NCBI RefSeq assembly: GCF_015595025.1
Contig: NZ_JADNRL010000010.1
Span: 1 to 64,000 of the forward strand
DNA from: Halomonas sp. KAO
GTDB lineage: Bacteria > Pseudomonadota > Gammaproteobacteria > Pseudomonadales > Halomonadaceae
Length of the DNA: 64,000 nucleotides
Direction: 5' to 3'
Under the pieces are notes generated by a model. The model had not been told where the DNA came from. It saw only the letters and a program-made list of their open reading frames with translations, and ran no database searches. The position numbers were made by a program, and so were the translations under genes. Shown here one piece after another: positions 44,701 through 53,608 of this stretch. Numbering within the stretch: position 1 is the first letter of the stretch; every line of letters starts with the position of its first letter.

Positions 44701-46473
44701 ATGAACGATTACCGCTCACCGCCGACCTCCTCCCAGCCGCCCGTCACCGGCGATTCGCTGGCCGGTTTACGCGGCCTGGCGCGTCGCTTGGTGGCCGATG
44801 AACGGCTCAGCGCCGCGGCAGCCACCCGCGCCGAGAAGGAGGCACGCGAAGGCGATGTCTCGCTGCTGCACCATGTGATCGATACAGGCCTGGTGCCGGC
44901 TCGCGAGGCCACGCTGACCGCGGCCCGGGAGTATGGCCTGCCCATCGTGGATCTGGATGCCATTCGCCTGGAAACGCTGCCCAGGGCGGAGCGCTTCCCC
45001 GAGAAGATCCTGCGCAAGCTCAAGGTGCTGCCGCTGATCCAGCATGGCCATCGGCTGACGGTGGCGGTGCCCTCCCCCTCCACCCTGACCCAGCTCGACG
45101 AGTTGCAGTTCGCCACCGGCCTCTCGCCGGAGGGGGTACTGGCACCGCTGGACCAGCTGGTGCCGGTGCTGGAGAGCTACCTGGCCAGCAGCGAATCGAA
45201 CATGCTCGATTCGCTGAAGGGGGTGGATGACGCCATCGGCGAGCTGGACTACGCCGAGGAGGGTGGCGGCCGCGAGGTGGACATCAACAGCGATGCCCAG
45301 TCGGCCCGCGAAGATGCCCCGATCATCAAGTTCGTCAACAAGATCCTGCTCGATGCCATCAACCGCGGCGCCTCGGATATCCACTTCGAGCCCTACGAGA
45401 CCAACTATCGGGTGCGCTTCCGCATCGATGGCATGCTCCATGATATCGCCCACCCGCCCTTCGCCATGCGCACCCGCATCGCCGCGCGCCTCAAGGTGAT
45501 GGCGCGGCTGGATATCTCCGAGCGCCGCCTGCCCCAGGATGGCGCCATCAAGCTCAAGCTCTCCCAGACGCGCTCCATCGACTTTCGCGTCAACTCACTG
45601 CCCACGGTCTATGGCGAGAAGCTGGTATTGCGGATCCTGGACCCCAGCTCGGCCCAGATCGGCATCGAGCAGCTCGGTTTCACCCCCGATCAGAAGGCGA
45701 TGTACGAGACGGCGCTCAGCCAGCCCCAGGGCATGATTCTGGTCACCGGCCCCACCGGCAGCGGCAAGACGGTAACGCTCTATACCGGCATCAATATCCT
45801 CAACGAGGTGGAGCGCAATATCTGTACCGCCGAGGACCCGGTGGAGATCAAGGTGGCCGGCGTCAACCAGGTCAACGTGCTGCCCAGGATCGGCCTGGAC
45901 TTCGCCAGTGCCCTGCGCGCCTTCCTGCGCCAGGACCCCGACGTGGTGATGGTCGGCGAGATCCGTGATCTGGAGACCGCCGAGATCGCCGTCAAGGCCT
46001 CCCAGACCGGCCACCTGGTGCTCTCCACCGTGCACACCAACTCCGCCTCGGAAACGCTGTCGCGCCTTGCCAACATGGGCCTGGCCGCGTTCAATATCGC
46101 TAGCTCGGTGAGCCTGATCATCGCCCAGCGCCTGGCGCGGCGGCTGTGTGATCGCTGCAAGCAGGCGGCCGATATCCCCCACGAGGTGCTCGAGGAGCAG
46201 GGCTTCAGTGCCGAGGAGGTCGCCGCGGCGACCATCTATGAGCCGGTCGGCTGCAAGCACTGCACCAAGGGCTTCAAGGGACGCGTGGGCATCTACGAGG
46301 TGGTGCCAATCAGCAACGCCATGAGCCATTTGATCATGAAGAACGGCGACTCCATGGACTTCGACCGCCAGGCGCGCCAGGAAGGCCACCCGGACCTGCG
46401 CCGCAGCGCCCTGCACAAGGCGATGCAGGGGGTTACCAGCCTGGCAGAAGTGTTCAGGGTGACGAAGGACTGA
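44701..46473 (+). CDS. pilB: Type IV pilus assembly ATPase PilB
   Basis: The 590-residue secretion-type ATPase powers pilus extension. It has an N-terminal MshEN-like region (c-di-GMP-binding type fold in this family, residues about 20-170), Walker [16 protein letters not shown] near 350, Walker B and Asp-box (DPDVVMVGEIRDLETAEIA), His-box TGHLVLSTVHTN and a zinc tetracysteine (CDRCKQ ... CKHC) near 485-520. The length is slightly above the usual 566. The upstream ribosome-binding site is weak. Confidence 0.97.
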   Translation: MNDYRSPPTSSQPPVTGDSLAGLRGLARRLVADERLSAAAATRAEKEAREGDVSLLHHVIDTGLVPAREATLTAAREYGLPIVDLDAIRLETLPRAERFPEKILRKLKVLPLIQHGHRLTVAVPSPSTLTQLDELQFATGLSPEGVLAPLDQLVPVLESYLASSESNMLDSLKGVDDAIGELDYAEEGGGREVDINSDAQSAREDAPIIKFVNKILLDAINRGASDIHFEPYETNYRVRFRIDGMLHDIAHPPFAMRTRIAARLKVMARLDISERRLPQDGAIKLKLSQTRSIDFRVNSLPTVYGEKLVLRILDPSSAQIGIEQLGFTPDQKAMYETALSQPQGMILVTGPTGSGKTVTLYTGINILNEVERNICTAEDPVEIKVAGVNQVNVLPRIGLDFASALRAFLRQDPDVVMVGEIRDLETAEIAVKASQTGHLVLSTVHTNSASETLSRLANMGLAAFNIASSVSLIIAQRLARRLCDRCKQAADIPHEVLEEQGFSAEEVAAATIYEPVGCKHCTKGFKGRVGIYEVVPISNAMSHLIMKNGDSMDFDRQARQEGHPDLRRSALHKAMQGVTSLAEVFRVTKD

Positions 46474-46515
46474 CCAAGGGCCAAGGGGCGAGGAACGAAG
46501 GGCGAGGAAAGCATG

Positions 46516-46562
46516 GTAGGAGGCCGGGTCCCCCGAGCGACAGGAGGCCGAAGGCCTCCCGG
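46516..46562 (+). repeat. REP-like palindrome between pilB and pilC
   Basis: The sequence opens GTAGGAGGCCGGGTCCCCC and ends AGGAGGCCGAAGGCCTCC, a stem with loop flanked by a conserved GTAGGAGG head. It resembles the element at 47902-47946. Confidence 0.65.
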
Positions 46563-46631
46563 AAAATGTCGATAACGCTGGATGGCCAGTAAAACAACGT
46601 CAAGACGCAGCATCAGGGAACAGGGATCTAG

Positions 46632-47876
46632 ATGGCAACGGCGAAAACAGCAAAGAAGACCAAAGCAAGCCAGAAGACCAAGCTCTATCGCTGGAACTGG
46701 ACCGGCAAGGGCCCCGGCGGACGCAAGGTGAAGGGCGAGCTGGTCGCCACCAAGCGCCAGGAGGTCGAGCAAGTCTTGGGCGGCCAGAACATCATCGTCA
46801 AGACCGTTCGCCGCAAGAGCGGCATCGGCGGCAGCCTGGGCAAGATAAAGCCCCGCGACATCATGCTCTTCGCCCGCCAGATGTCGACCATGATCCGCGC
46901 CGGCGTGCCTATCCTGCAGGCCTTTCAGGTGGTGGCGGAGAGCATGAAGAAACCCGCCATGAGCGCTCTGGTACAGGAGCTGATGAACGATGTAAGTGCC
47001 GGCTCCAGCTTCTCCGAGGCCATGCGCCGCCATCCCCAGCACTTCGACAGGCTGTTCTGCAACCTGGTGGCGGCCGGCGAGCAGTCAGGCTCGCTGGACC
47101 GCATGCTCGATCGCGTGGCGACTTATAAAGAGAAGGTCGAGGCGCTCAAGGGCCGTGTCAAGAAGGCGCTATGGTACCCCGCCGCGGTGATCAGCGTGGG
47201 CGTGGGGGTCACTGCCCTGCTGCTGATCAAGGTGGTGCCACAGTTCGAGAGCCTGTTCCAGGGCTTCGGCGCCGAGCTGCCGGCGATGACCCGCATGACC
47301 ATGCAGCTCTCCGAACTCGCGCAACAATACTGGTGGTGGGGCGTACTCGGCATCGTCGCGCTGGTGTTCTTCATCAGCAATGGCATGAAGCGATCGGAAG
47401 CCTTCGCCTACCGCATGCACGCCTGGTCGTTGAAGATTCCGGTGATCGGCCAGATCCTGGACAAGTCCGCCGTGGCGCGCTATTCGCGCACCCTGGCCAC
47501 CTCCTTCGGGGCCGGCGTGCCCCTGGTGGAGGCGCTGAGTACCGCCGGCGGCGCCACCGGCAATAAGGTCTACGAGCGCGCCGTGGAAGAGGTACGTGAG
47601 GACGTTTCCTCCGGCCAACAGCTTCACTTCGCCATGCGCATGACCGAGAAGTTTCCGCCGTTGGCGGTGCAGATGGTCGGCATCGGCGAGGAGGCCGGCT
47701 CGCTGGACGCCATGCTCAACCGCGTGGCCGACTACTACGAGGAGGAGGTCGACAATATGGTCGATACCCTCACCTCGCTGCTCGAACCCTTTATCATCGT
47801 GGTGCTCGGCGTACTGGTCGGCGGCCTGGTCGTCTCCATGTACCTGCCGATCTTCGAACTCGGCTCGGTGATCTAG
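46632..47876 (+). CDS. pilC: Type IV pilus inner membrane platform protein PilC
   Basis: The 414-residue GspF/PilC protein has two GspF domains (about 75-200 and 280-405). It has FARQMSTMIRAGVPILQAF and its second-half counterpart YSRTLATSFGAGVPLVEAL, plus three membrane segments (near 180, 230 and 385). It anchors PilB and pilin handling in the inner membrane. It is separated from pilB by 158 bases containing a REP-like palindrome. Confidence 0.97.
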   Translation: MATAKTAKKTKASQKTKLYRWNWTGKGPGGRKVKGELVATKRQEVEQVLGGQNIIVKTVRRKSGIGGSLGKIKPRDIMLFARQMSTMIRAGVPILQAFQVVAESMKKPAMSALVQELMNDVSAGSSFSEAMRRHPQHFDRLFCNLVAAGEQSGSLDRMLDRVATYKEKVEALKGRVKKALWYPAAVISVGVGVTALLLIKVVPQFESLFQGFGAELPAMTRMTMQLSELAQQYWWWGVLGIVALVFFISNGMKRSEAFAYRMHAWSLKIPVIGQILDKSAVARYSRTLATSFGAGVPLVEALSTAGGATGNKVYERAVEEVREDVSSGQQLHFAMRMTEKFPPLAVQMVGIGEEAGSLDAMLNRVADYYEEEVDNMVDTLTSLLEPFIIVVLGVLVGGLVVSMYLPIFELGSVI

Positions 47877-47901
47877 GAAAGCGCTAAGCGGCCGCCAAAC
47901 T

Positions 47902-48028
47902 GTAGGAGGCTGGCTCCGCCGGGCAAACGGAGGCCGTAGGCCTCCCAATGGCAATTGCAGAGAAATGGAGCATCATCGGGGCGCCAGTCGCGTGTCGGAG
48001 TCGGGATACCGAACCGCTCCCTCCTACA
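47902..48028 (+). repeat. REP-like element between pilC and pilD
   Basis: The left part (47902-47946) reads GTAGGAGGCTGGCTCCGCC, then GGAGGCCGTAGGCCTCC. The right end (48017-48028) is CTCCCTCCTACA, the inverse of the GTAGGAGG head. Together these make a two-headed (BIME-like) arrangement spanning most of the gap. Confidence 0.65.
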
Positions 48029-48064
48029 AACTTTCCATCAAATCAAGCAACAAGGTCTCATTCC

Positions 48065-48916
48065 GTGCTCGACCTCCCCCCTATCCTGCTTTATCTCCTG
48101 GCGGCCATGATAGGCCTCTGCCTGGGCAGCTTCCTCAATGTGGTGATCGCCCGGCTGCCGGTGATGCTGATGCTCGGCTGGCGAGCCGAGGCCCGCGAGG
48201 CCTTGGAGCTTCCCGAGGAGCAACAGGAGACCTTCAACCTGCTGACGCCGCGCTCGATGTGCCCGCGCTGCGAGACGTCCATCGCCTGGCACGACAATAT
48301 CCCGCTGCTCGGCTGGTTGAAGCGCCGCGGGAGCTGCGCCAACTGCGCCACCCGCATCAGCTCCCAGTATCCATTGGTTGAGCTCGCTGGCGGCGCCCTC
48401 GCCGTAGCGGTAGTCGCACTATTCGGCGCCACCTGGCAGGGGCTGTTTGTGCTCGGCGCCTGCCTTGCGCTGCTCGCCATGGCGGTGATCGACCTGCGCA
48501 CCCAGCTGCTGCCCGATCTGCTCACCCTGCCGCTGCTGTGGGCGGGCCTGCTCTATCAACTGCTGTTTGAGCCACTACTGCTGCCCAGTGCGGTAATCGG
48601 CGCCATGGCCGGCTACCTGGTGCTGTGGAGCTTCTACTGGGCGTTCAAGCTGATCACCGGCAAGGAGGGCATGGGCTATGGCGATTTCAAGCTGCTCGCC
48701 GCCCTGGGCGCCTGGATGGGCTGGCAGTACCTGCCGCTGCTGCTGATTCTCTCCGCCGGGGTCGGCGCGCTGCTGGGTATCCTGATCCAGCTCGCCATCC
48801 CCAGGCTGCGCGGCGCCCCGATGCCCTTCGGCCCCTACCTGGCACTCGCCGGCTGGACCGCCCTGCTCGGCGGCGAACCGCTGATGGCAGTGTATGGGCA
48901 GTTTTTCCTGATATAG
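48065..48916 (+). CDS. pilD: Prepilin peptidase / N-methyltransferase PilD
   Basis: The 283-residue bifunctional aspartyl peptidase cleaves prepilin leaders and methylates the new N-terminus. It has LCLGSFLNVVIARLPVML near the start, the two CxxC pairs (CPRCETSI and CANCATRI), catalytic Asp in VIDLRTQLLPD and GMGYGDFKLLAALGAW, and about eight membrane helices. The GTG at 48065 (AAGGT upstream) yields the family N-terminus LDLPPILLYLLAAMIG; the frame is open 39 codons further into the REP-like repeat. Confidence 0.95.
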   Translation: MLDLPPILLYLLAAMIGLCLGSFLNVVIARLPVMLMLGWRAEAREALELPEEQQETFNLLTPRSMCPRCETSIAWHDNIPLLGWLKRRGSCANCATRISSQYPLVELAGGALAVAVVALFGATWQGLFVLGACLALLAMAVIDLRTQLLPDLLTLPLLWAGLLYQLLFEPLLLPSAVIGAMAGYLVLWSFYWAFKLITGKEGMGYGDFKLLAALGAWMGWQYLPLLLILSAGVGALLGILIQLAIPRLRGAPMPFGPYLALAGWTALLGGEPLMAVYGQFFLI

Positions 48917-48940
48917 ATCGATAGAGAGGCCCCAGAACGC

Positions 48941-48978
48941 GGAAGCCGCCGTCTCGATCTCTCGAGACGGCGGCTTCC
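48941..48978. terminator. Bidirectional terminator between pilD and the ligase gene
   Basis: A perfect 17-base stem (GGAAGCCGCCGTCTCGA/TCGAGACGGCGGCTTCC). Its right arm recurs exactly at 50394-50410. Confidence 0.85.
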
Positions 48979-49022
48979 AGGCAACGCGACAACGCTTTGC
49001 ACAAACCCCTATAACAGGCGCC

Positions 49023-50360
49023 CTATTGAGGCTGCCGGACTGCGGCGTCCGCACGACCACCATGCCCACGCAGCAGGCCCCACAGCACCGCCAGCAGGAA
49101 GGCGAACATCATGGTGCCGCTGTTATGGGCCAGGAGGAAAGCCTGGGTCAGGCTAAAATCAATGTAGGACACGCTCAGCAAGGCGCCGGCGACCGCGATG
49201 GATCGACGTGTGAGATCCAGGCTGTTCATGCGACGCGTAAACAAGATCAGCGGTATCAGATAAAGCGCAAGCAGGCTCAAGAGACCCAGCACGCCCCACT
49301 TGGCAAAAATATCCAGATACTCGTTATGGGCATGACCAAACCTGGCCGCCCGCTGCACGATCACTCCCCTGTCGGCCAGCGCCTGCATGGCCGGTTGATA
49401 GCCGGCATCGCCCCATCCGCTAAGCGGCTTCTCGGCGATCAGATGCGCAGCTCCTCGCCACATCTCGAAACGCCAGCCAATCGAGGTGTTGCGGTTGCTA
49501 TCATCCAGGTATTGACCGACATCATCGAAAGCTTGGTGAACACGACTTGCGACCCCGGTCTCCTGCACCTGATAGACTGCAATCAGTGCAGGAACTACGG
49601 CTATCGCCAGGCCGAGAACCATCTTCAGGGAGAGATCTCGCCCATAGCCGCGATAGAGCACCAGAAGGATAAAGGGAATCCCGATCCAGCCACCGCGGCT
49701 ACCGGAAAGCAGTGAGCCAAGAACCCCCAGCGCCGCCCCCAATACCAGCAATAGGCTCCAGGCCTGACGCCCACGCTGGGCCACTGCCCAGCCAAGCCCC
49801 GCCAGACACAACACCCCCAACAGCATGCTGAGGTTACCGTACTGAATGGGGTTGGTAGCACCACTCGCGCGCAAGGCACCTTCCACGAAGCGCTGCCAGA
49901 TCGCCCAGCTACCGGCGCCGATTGCCCCCAGTGCCAAACCGCTCCATAGCCAACTCAAGCGCGGTGGGTACGCCATGACCAACAGCAGCGCCGGCACCGC
50001 CAGCAGGAAGCGAACCGGCTTGTCGAGATCACGCCAGCCCTCACCCAGCCAGCCGGCCCAGATCATCCCCAACGCAGCAAACGTGGCCAGGGTCGCCATG
50101 ATCAAGAAGTCGTCACGCTCGAGACCTAACCGTGGCCTATGCCAAAGCAGCACCATGCTGCCAAGCAGCAGCATTACGGAACCGATCGAATAGCCACTGG
50201 GCACCACAAGCGACAGTGCCCCCAACAGGAATGTGGACACCCCGGTATAGTGGGCGGCCCACAGGGCGAATGGCGAATCGAGGCTGTTCGGTTTCAAAGG
50301 GAGACCCACGGACCGGCTAAAAAGAAGCGCGCATGATACCAGAAGCCCTGCTGGTGTCAC
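49023..50360 (-). CDS. O-antigen ligase-like (WaaL/Wzy family) membrane protein
   Basis: The protein has 445 residues from a GTG at 50360, about twelve hydrophobic helices, and the Wzy_C/WaaL region GSRGGWIGIPFILLVLYRG followed by a large loop with RFGHAHNEYLDIFAKWGVLG, containing the conserved HNxYL-type motif. Such proteins attach O-antigen to lipid A-core or polymerise polysaccharide. No ribosome-binding site precedes the GTG, so the true start is uncertain. It is isolated between two similar hairpins and transcribed toward pilD. Confidence 0.85.
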   Translation of the reverse strand: MTPAGLLVSCALLFSRSVGLPLKPNSLDSPFALWAAHYTGVSTFLLGALSLVVPSGYSIGSVMLLLGSMVLLWHRPRLGLERDDFLIMATLATFAALGMIWAGWLGEGWRDLDKPVRFLLAVPALLLVMAYPPRLSWLWSGLALGAIGAGSWAIWQRFVEGALRASGATNPIQYGNLSMLLGVLCLAGLGWAVAQRGRQAWSLLLVLGAALGVLGSLLSGSRGGWIGIPFILLVLYRGYGRDLSLKMVLGLAIAVVPALIAVYQVQETGVASRVHQAFDDVGQYLDDSNRNTSIGWRFEMWRGAAHLIAEKPLSGWGDAGYQPAMQALADRGVIVQRAARFGHAHNEYLDIFAKWGVLGLLSLLALYLIPLILFTRRMNSLDLTRRSIAVAGALLSVSYIDFSLTQAFLLAHNSGTMMFAFLLAVLWGLLRGHGGRADAAVRQPQ

Positions 50361-50374
50361 GGCACAAGAACGCA

Positions 50375-50410
50375 GAAGCCGTCACCTCGGTGGCTCGAGA
50401 CGGCGGCTTC
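50375..50410 (-). terminator. Hairpin upstream of the ligase gene, downstream of the sugar-phosphate transferase
   Basis: Inverted repeat GAAGCCGTC ... GACGGCGGCTTC. The right arm CTCGAGACGGCGGCTTC (50394-50410) is identical to 48961-48977. It probably terminates the transferase transcript. Confidence 0.6.
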
Positions 50411-50442
50411 AGAAGGCTGGCATCAGATGGTGTTATCGAGTT

Positions 50443-51732
50443 CTATCTAGCTCCATCCCCCGTGGCGATAGTTTTCAACGTCTTGAAGGCAATCAGAATA
50501 TCCAGCCACAGCGAGAAATGCTTGATGTAGTAAAAGTCATACTGCAGCTTGGTTGTCATGCCATCGATTTCAGCGGCATAGCCTTGTTCCACCTGGGCCC
50601 AGCCGGAGATCCCAGGGCGCACCACATGGCGGTAGCTGAAGAAGGCGACATCCCGTTCGTACCACTCGGAGAGCTCCATGGACTCGGGTCGTGGACCAAT
50701 GAAGCTCATCTCCCCCTTGATGACATTAAACAACTGCGGTAGCTCATCCAGGCGGGTCTTTCGAATAAAGCGCCCTACCCGGGTGATGCGTGGATCGTCA
50801 TTTCCTTGTGTAAAGCCACTGCCCCTCTGGTCGATATACATGCTGCGAAACTTGTAGACCCTGAATGGTACGCCACGGAAGCCCATTCGCTGCTGGATGA
50901 ATAGAACGGGGCCGGGGCTGTCCAGGCGAATAGCAAAGGCCGTCGCCAGCATGAGAGGCGTCAGGATCGGCAGCAATAGTAAGGCAGCCATCAGATCGAT
51001 GAATCGCTTGACTCCTTGATAGCTCAACGATGGCAACAGGCTTCCATACTCGTTCTCGGTCAAGTGCTCGATGCGCACCCGGCCCGTCATCGACTCCTGA
51101 ATCTGCCTGACATGATAGACGGGAATATGGTGAAGCGTGCAGCGCGCCAGAAATCGCTCCCACTCAGGCGTAAGCCCATCGGCATGCAAGTCGGCGACCA
51201 CGCCATCATAACGAACACCGGCGAGGTCAGGCTTGTCGAGGCTGCGCAGCTCGATATCAGGCGTAGGCTCGAGTTCAACCGCACGGCCCACCGGCACGAC
51301 CGCCAGCTTCATGCGCCGATACCGCCGCCCCAGGAAGAAGGCCAGGTAGAACCAGCCTACGCTCATCAGGTAGCTACCGAAAAGTACCTGCCGTGTGTAC
51401 TCCTCCCGGGTGAAGAACAGCACAGCCACCACGAGCAAATAGGCCACCGAGACCGTAGGAGCAATCAATGCCGAGACACGAGCACCCGGGAAACGGTGCA
51501 TTCGCCGAAGCGTCCACAGAATGCCGATGAAGGCCAGCACACAGGCGAGCACGGTATTGCTGCGTACCTGAGGGAAATAGCTCCACACCTCCCAGCCCCA
51601 ACGTTCCAGGGCAGGTAGGCCCACGACTACCATAGCACCCACGATCAGTTGGAATGGCCACCCCAGCAGCAACGCCTCATACCAGCGCGAGTGACGGCGC
51701 TCGTAGCGCGTGTGTTCTGTCATTCCAGTCAC
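50443..51732 (-). CDS. Undecaprenyl-phosphate sugar phosphotransferase (polyprenyl glycosylphosphotransferase)
   Basis: The 429-residue WbaP/PglC-type initiating transferase puts the first sugar phosphate on undecaprenyl phosphate. Four membrane helices lie in the first 140 residues, with another near 245 (FIDLMAALLLLPILTPLML). The catalytic domain has GPVLFIQQRMGFRGVPFRVY, KFRSM, RVGRFIRKTRLDELPQLFNV and SFIGPRPE, then RPGISGWAQV. It begins each O-unit or exopolysaccharide unit built by the cluster further upstream. Confidence 0.95.
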   Translation of the reverse strand: MTGMTEHTRYERRHSRWYEALLLGWPFQLIVGAMVVVGLPALERWGWEVWSYFPQVRSNTVLACVLAFIGILWTLRRMHRFPGARVSALIAPTVSVAYLLVVAVLFFTREEYTRQVLFGSYLMSVGWFYLAFFLGRRYRRMKLAVVPVGRAVELEPTPDIELRSLDKPDLAGVRYDGVVADLHADGLTPEWERFLARCTLHHIPVYHVRQIQESMTGRVRIEHLTENEYGSLLPSLSYQGVKRFIDLMAALLLLPILTPLMLATAFAIRLDSPGPVLFIQQRMGFRGVPFRVYKFRSMYIDQRGSGFTQGNDDPRITRVGRFIRKTRLDELPQLFNVIKGEMSFIGPRPESMELSEWYERDVAFFSYRHVVRPGISGWAQVEQGYAAEIDGMTTKLQYDFYYIKHFSLWLDILIAFKTLKTIATGDGAR

Positions 51733-52030
51733 TTTCCCATGTGTCTCGGCTTGGGCTATTTCCCCCGTAGCCAGTAATTTAGGTCACTTCCGACAGCCCT
51801 CGAGTGGATACCTACTGGGCAACGTCGGTGAGTAACCCTACCAAGCATTAGTGAAACCGACCCAAGCACTCATATGCTTCGAAGTTTGTTGGGCTAAGCA
51901 TTCGGATGGCACTGTTCCAGAGTTGCGGATTGTAGCCCAATTCACTGGGCTCGAACACCTGTCGCCATATGGGCCCCGGCCTCAGGTCACTCCCTATTTG
52001 CAGGGTCCCGGATAAGCTGTTCCAAACGCA
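51733..52030 (-). other. Gap between galE remnant and sugar-phosphate transferase
   Basis: About 300 bases without an open frame of credible length. It should hold the promoter of the transferase gene. No JUMPStart or ops (GGCGGTAGCG-type) element was found on either strand. Confidence 0.4.
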
Positions 52031-52058
52031 CGGCGCCCGGTCCAAAGACCGGGCGCCG
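52031..52058 (-). terminator. Hairpin downstream of the galE remnant
   Basis: Perfect 12-base stem CGGCGCCCGGTC/GACCGGGCGCCG with loop CAAA, 27 bases after the galE stop. There is no strong U-tract. Confidence 0.7.
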
Positions 52059-52085
52059 TCGATAGCATCAAGGCATCGGGCCAGC

Positions 52086-52364
52086 TCAGACGGCCCCATA
52101 TCCTTGCGGATTTCGCTCTTGCCAGTGCCAGGTATCGCGCAACATCGCTTCGAGCCCGCGCTCGGCTCGCCAACCTAGCTCCCTCTCGGCCTTGGCGGCG
52201 TCGGCCCAGAACGCTGCCAGATCGCCCTCACGGCGCGGCGCGATGTGATACGGCACCCGCTGACCGGTCACCCGCTCGAAGGTGGTAACCATCTCCCGCA
52301 CCGAGACGCCCTGCCCGGTGCCCAGGTTGTAGATATGAACGCCGGTCGCCTCGAGGCTTGCAAG
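52086..52364 (-). pseudogene. galE: UDP-glucose 4-epimerase GalE, C-terminal remnant
   Basis: About 92 C-terminal residues remain: YNLGTGQGVSVREMVTTFER, then RREGDLAAFWADAAKAEREL and a final tail, all typical of the GalE C-terminus. The frame runs into the terminal repeat of the ISAs1-type element at 52365. The first roughly 250 residues are not on the far side of the IS, so the gene was truncated by a deletion as well as an insertion. UDP-galactose supply from this copy is lost. Confidence 0.88.
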
Positions 52365-53608
52365 CCAGGGAAAACGCATGAAAAAACCTACACCGCGAGA
52401 ATGTCCGCCAGATAGGTTTCATCCAGCGCCGCTTTCTTCTGTTTCCGCCGGATTCCGCCCCTGAAAGACTTCTCCCCTTTCAGGTAATTTAGCGCTATAT
52501 GACGGACCCTGGCGAGGTTTTCCGCCGCCTGTCCGCGGTGAATTTTGCAGGCATCCTCACGGAGAGCGACATCCAGGGACCAGTGGAGCTTATTCTCGAC
52601 AAACCAATGCTGGCGGGCCGCTTCGGCAAGCTTTTTGGCGCTAAGCTCGGCTGAGCTGATGTAGTAACGGATCATCGGCGCCTCCGGGGCTTCATCGCCT
52701 TTTTGGCGGAAGCTCATGACCACACCCACCGTTTTTAACCCTGGCCACTCGTAGCTAAGCTCCTGAAAATCTTCAGTAACTTCACTCACGATGTGGTAGC
52801 GAGTCTCTTGCCGCCCCCGATTTTTTTCATCCGTGACATAAGCATCCCCATCGAAGTTGACCACCTTGGCCATGGGGAACGCCGCCTCAAAGGCATCTGC
52901 CAAGGCTGGCTGATTTTCCTTCACTGAGAGTAGGTAGTCGGCGCCCTTCTGCAGGACCTGAGTGGCGATCTTCTTCTGGCAGCCCATGGCATCGATTGTT
53001 ATCAGACAACCTTGCAGATTCAGCAGCTTGAGTAGCTCAGGAATCGCCGTTATCTCGTTGGACTTCTCCGCCGTCTTGACCTGCCCCAGCACCACCCCAT
53101 TCGCCGCGCTGAAGGCACTGACCATGTGTATCGCCCCTTTGCCCTTGCCGCGGCAGTACGAGCCTCGGAGCGTCTTGCCATCGATGGCCACCACCGAACC
53201 ATCAGTGACGTCATGGCAGGCCTTCATCCACTCGGCGAACGCGCTTTGCAGCTGCTCGGCATTGACCAGGGCCATCACCCTGGCCAGGGTGTCGTGACTG
53301 GGCACGCCAGCTTCAAAATCGCCGTACTGTCGCAGAAAATCCAACTTCGCGTGGCCAAAATCTTCGATTTCGTCCCACCCTTCTGCACCACAGATCACCG
53401 CACAGACGGTCAAAAAGAGGATGTCGGATAGCTGATGTTGCACTTTCCACGCCTGGCGAAAGTCGGGAACAATTGATAAATGGTGCATAAGCGACGGTGT
53501 CAGCATTGGATCATCCATGAGCAAAAACTGCTAGATGATCACATAAGCTCCTACTGGTAAAGCGCTACGAAGTCCGTCGTAGAGCGGTTTTTCATGCATT
53601 TTCCCTGG
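52365..53608 (-). mobile_element. Complete ISAs1-family insertion sequence
   Basis: The element is about 1.24 kb with 20-base near-perfect terminal inverted repeats: CCAGGGAAAACGCATGAAAA at 52365-52384 and its inverse TTTTCATGCATTTTCCCTGG at 53589-53608, differing at one position. It holds one intact transposase gene. The flanking bases on the two sides (GGCTTGCAAG and CGCTGGGACG) do not form a target duplication, which indicates a rearrangement after insertion. Confidence 0.9.
52388..53524 (-). CDS. ISAs1-family transposase (DDE type)
   Basis: The 378-residue protein has the H-repeat/ISAs1 signature: an N-terminal DDE_Tnp_1-associated domain (FLTVCAVICGAEGWDEIEDF), then VVAIDGKTLRGSYCRGKG and ITIDAMGCQKKIATQVL with catalytic Asp residues, and VENKLHWSLDVALREDAC near 315 with the catalytic Glu region. 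It appears intact, so the IS may still be mobile. Confidence 0.95.
   Translation of the reverse strand: MLMDDPMLTPSLMHHLSIVPDFRQAWKVQHQLSDILFLTVCAVICGAEGWDEIEDFGHAKLDFLRQYGDFEAGVPSHDTLARVMALVNAEQLQSAFAEWMKACHDVTDGSVVAIDGKTLRGSYCRGKGKGAIHMVSAFSAANGVVLGQVKTAEKSNEITAIPELLKLLNLQGCLITIDAMGCQKKIATQVLQKGADYLLSVKENQPALADAFEAAFPMAKVVNFDGDAYVTDEKNRGRQETRYHIVSEVTEDFQELSYEWPGLKTVGVVMSFRQKGDEAPEAPMIRYYISSAELSAKKLAEAARQHWFVENKLHWSLDVALREDACKIHRGQAAENLARVRHIALNYLKGEKSFRGGIRRKQKKAALDETYLADILAV

Noticed and set aside
51733..52085. JUMPStart/ops element expected near a polysaccharide operon
   Set aside because: No match to the conserved GGCGGTAGCG-type core on either strand.
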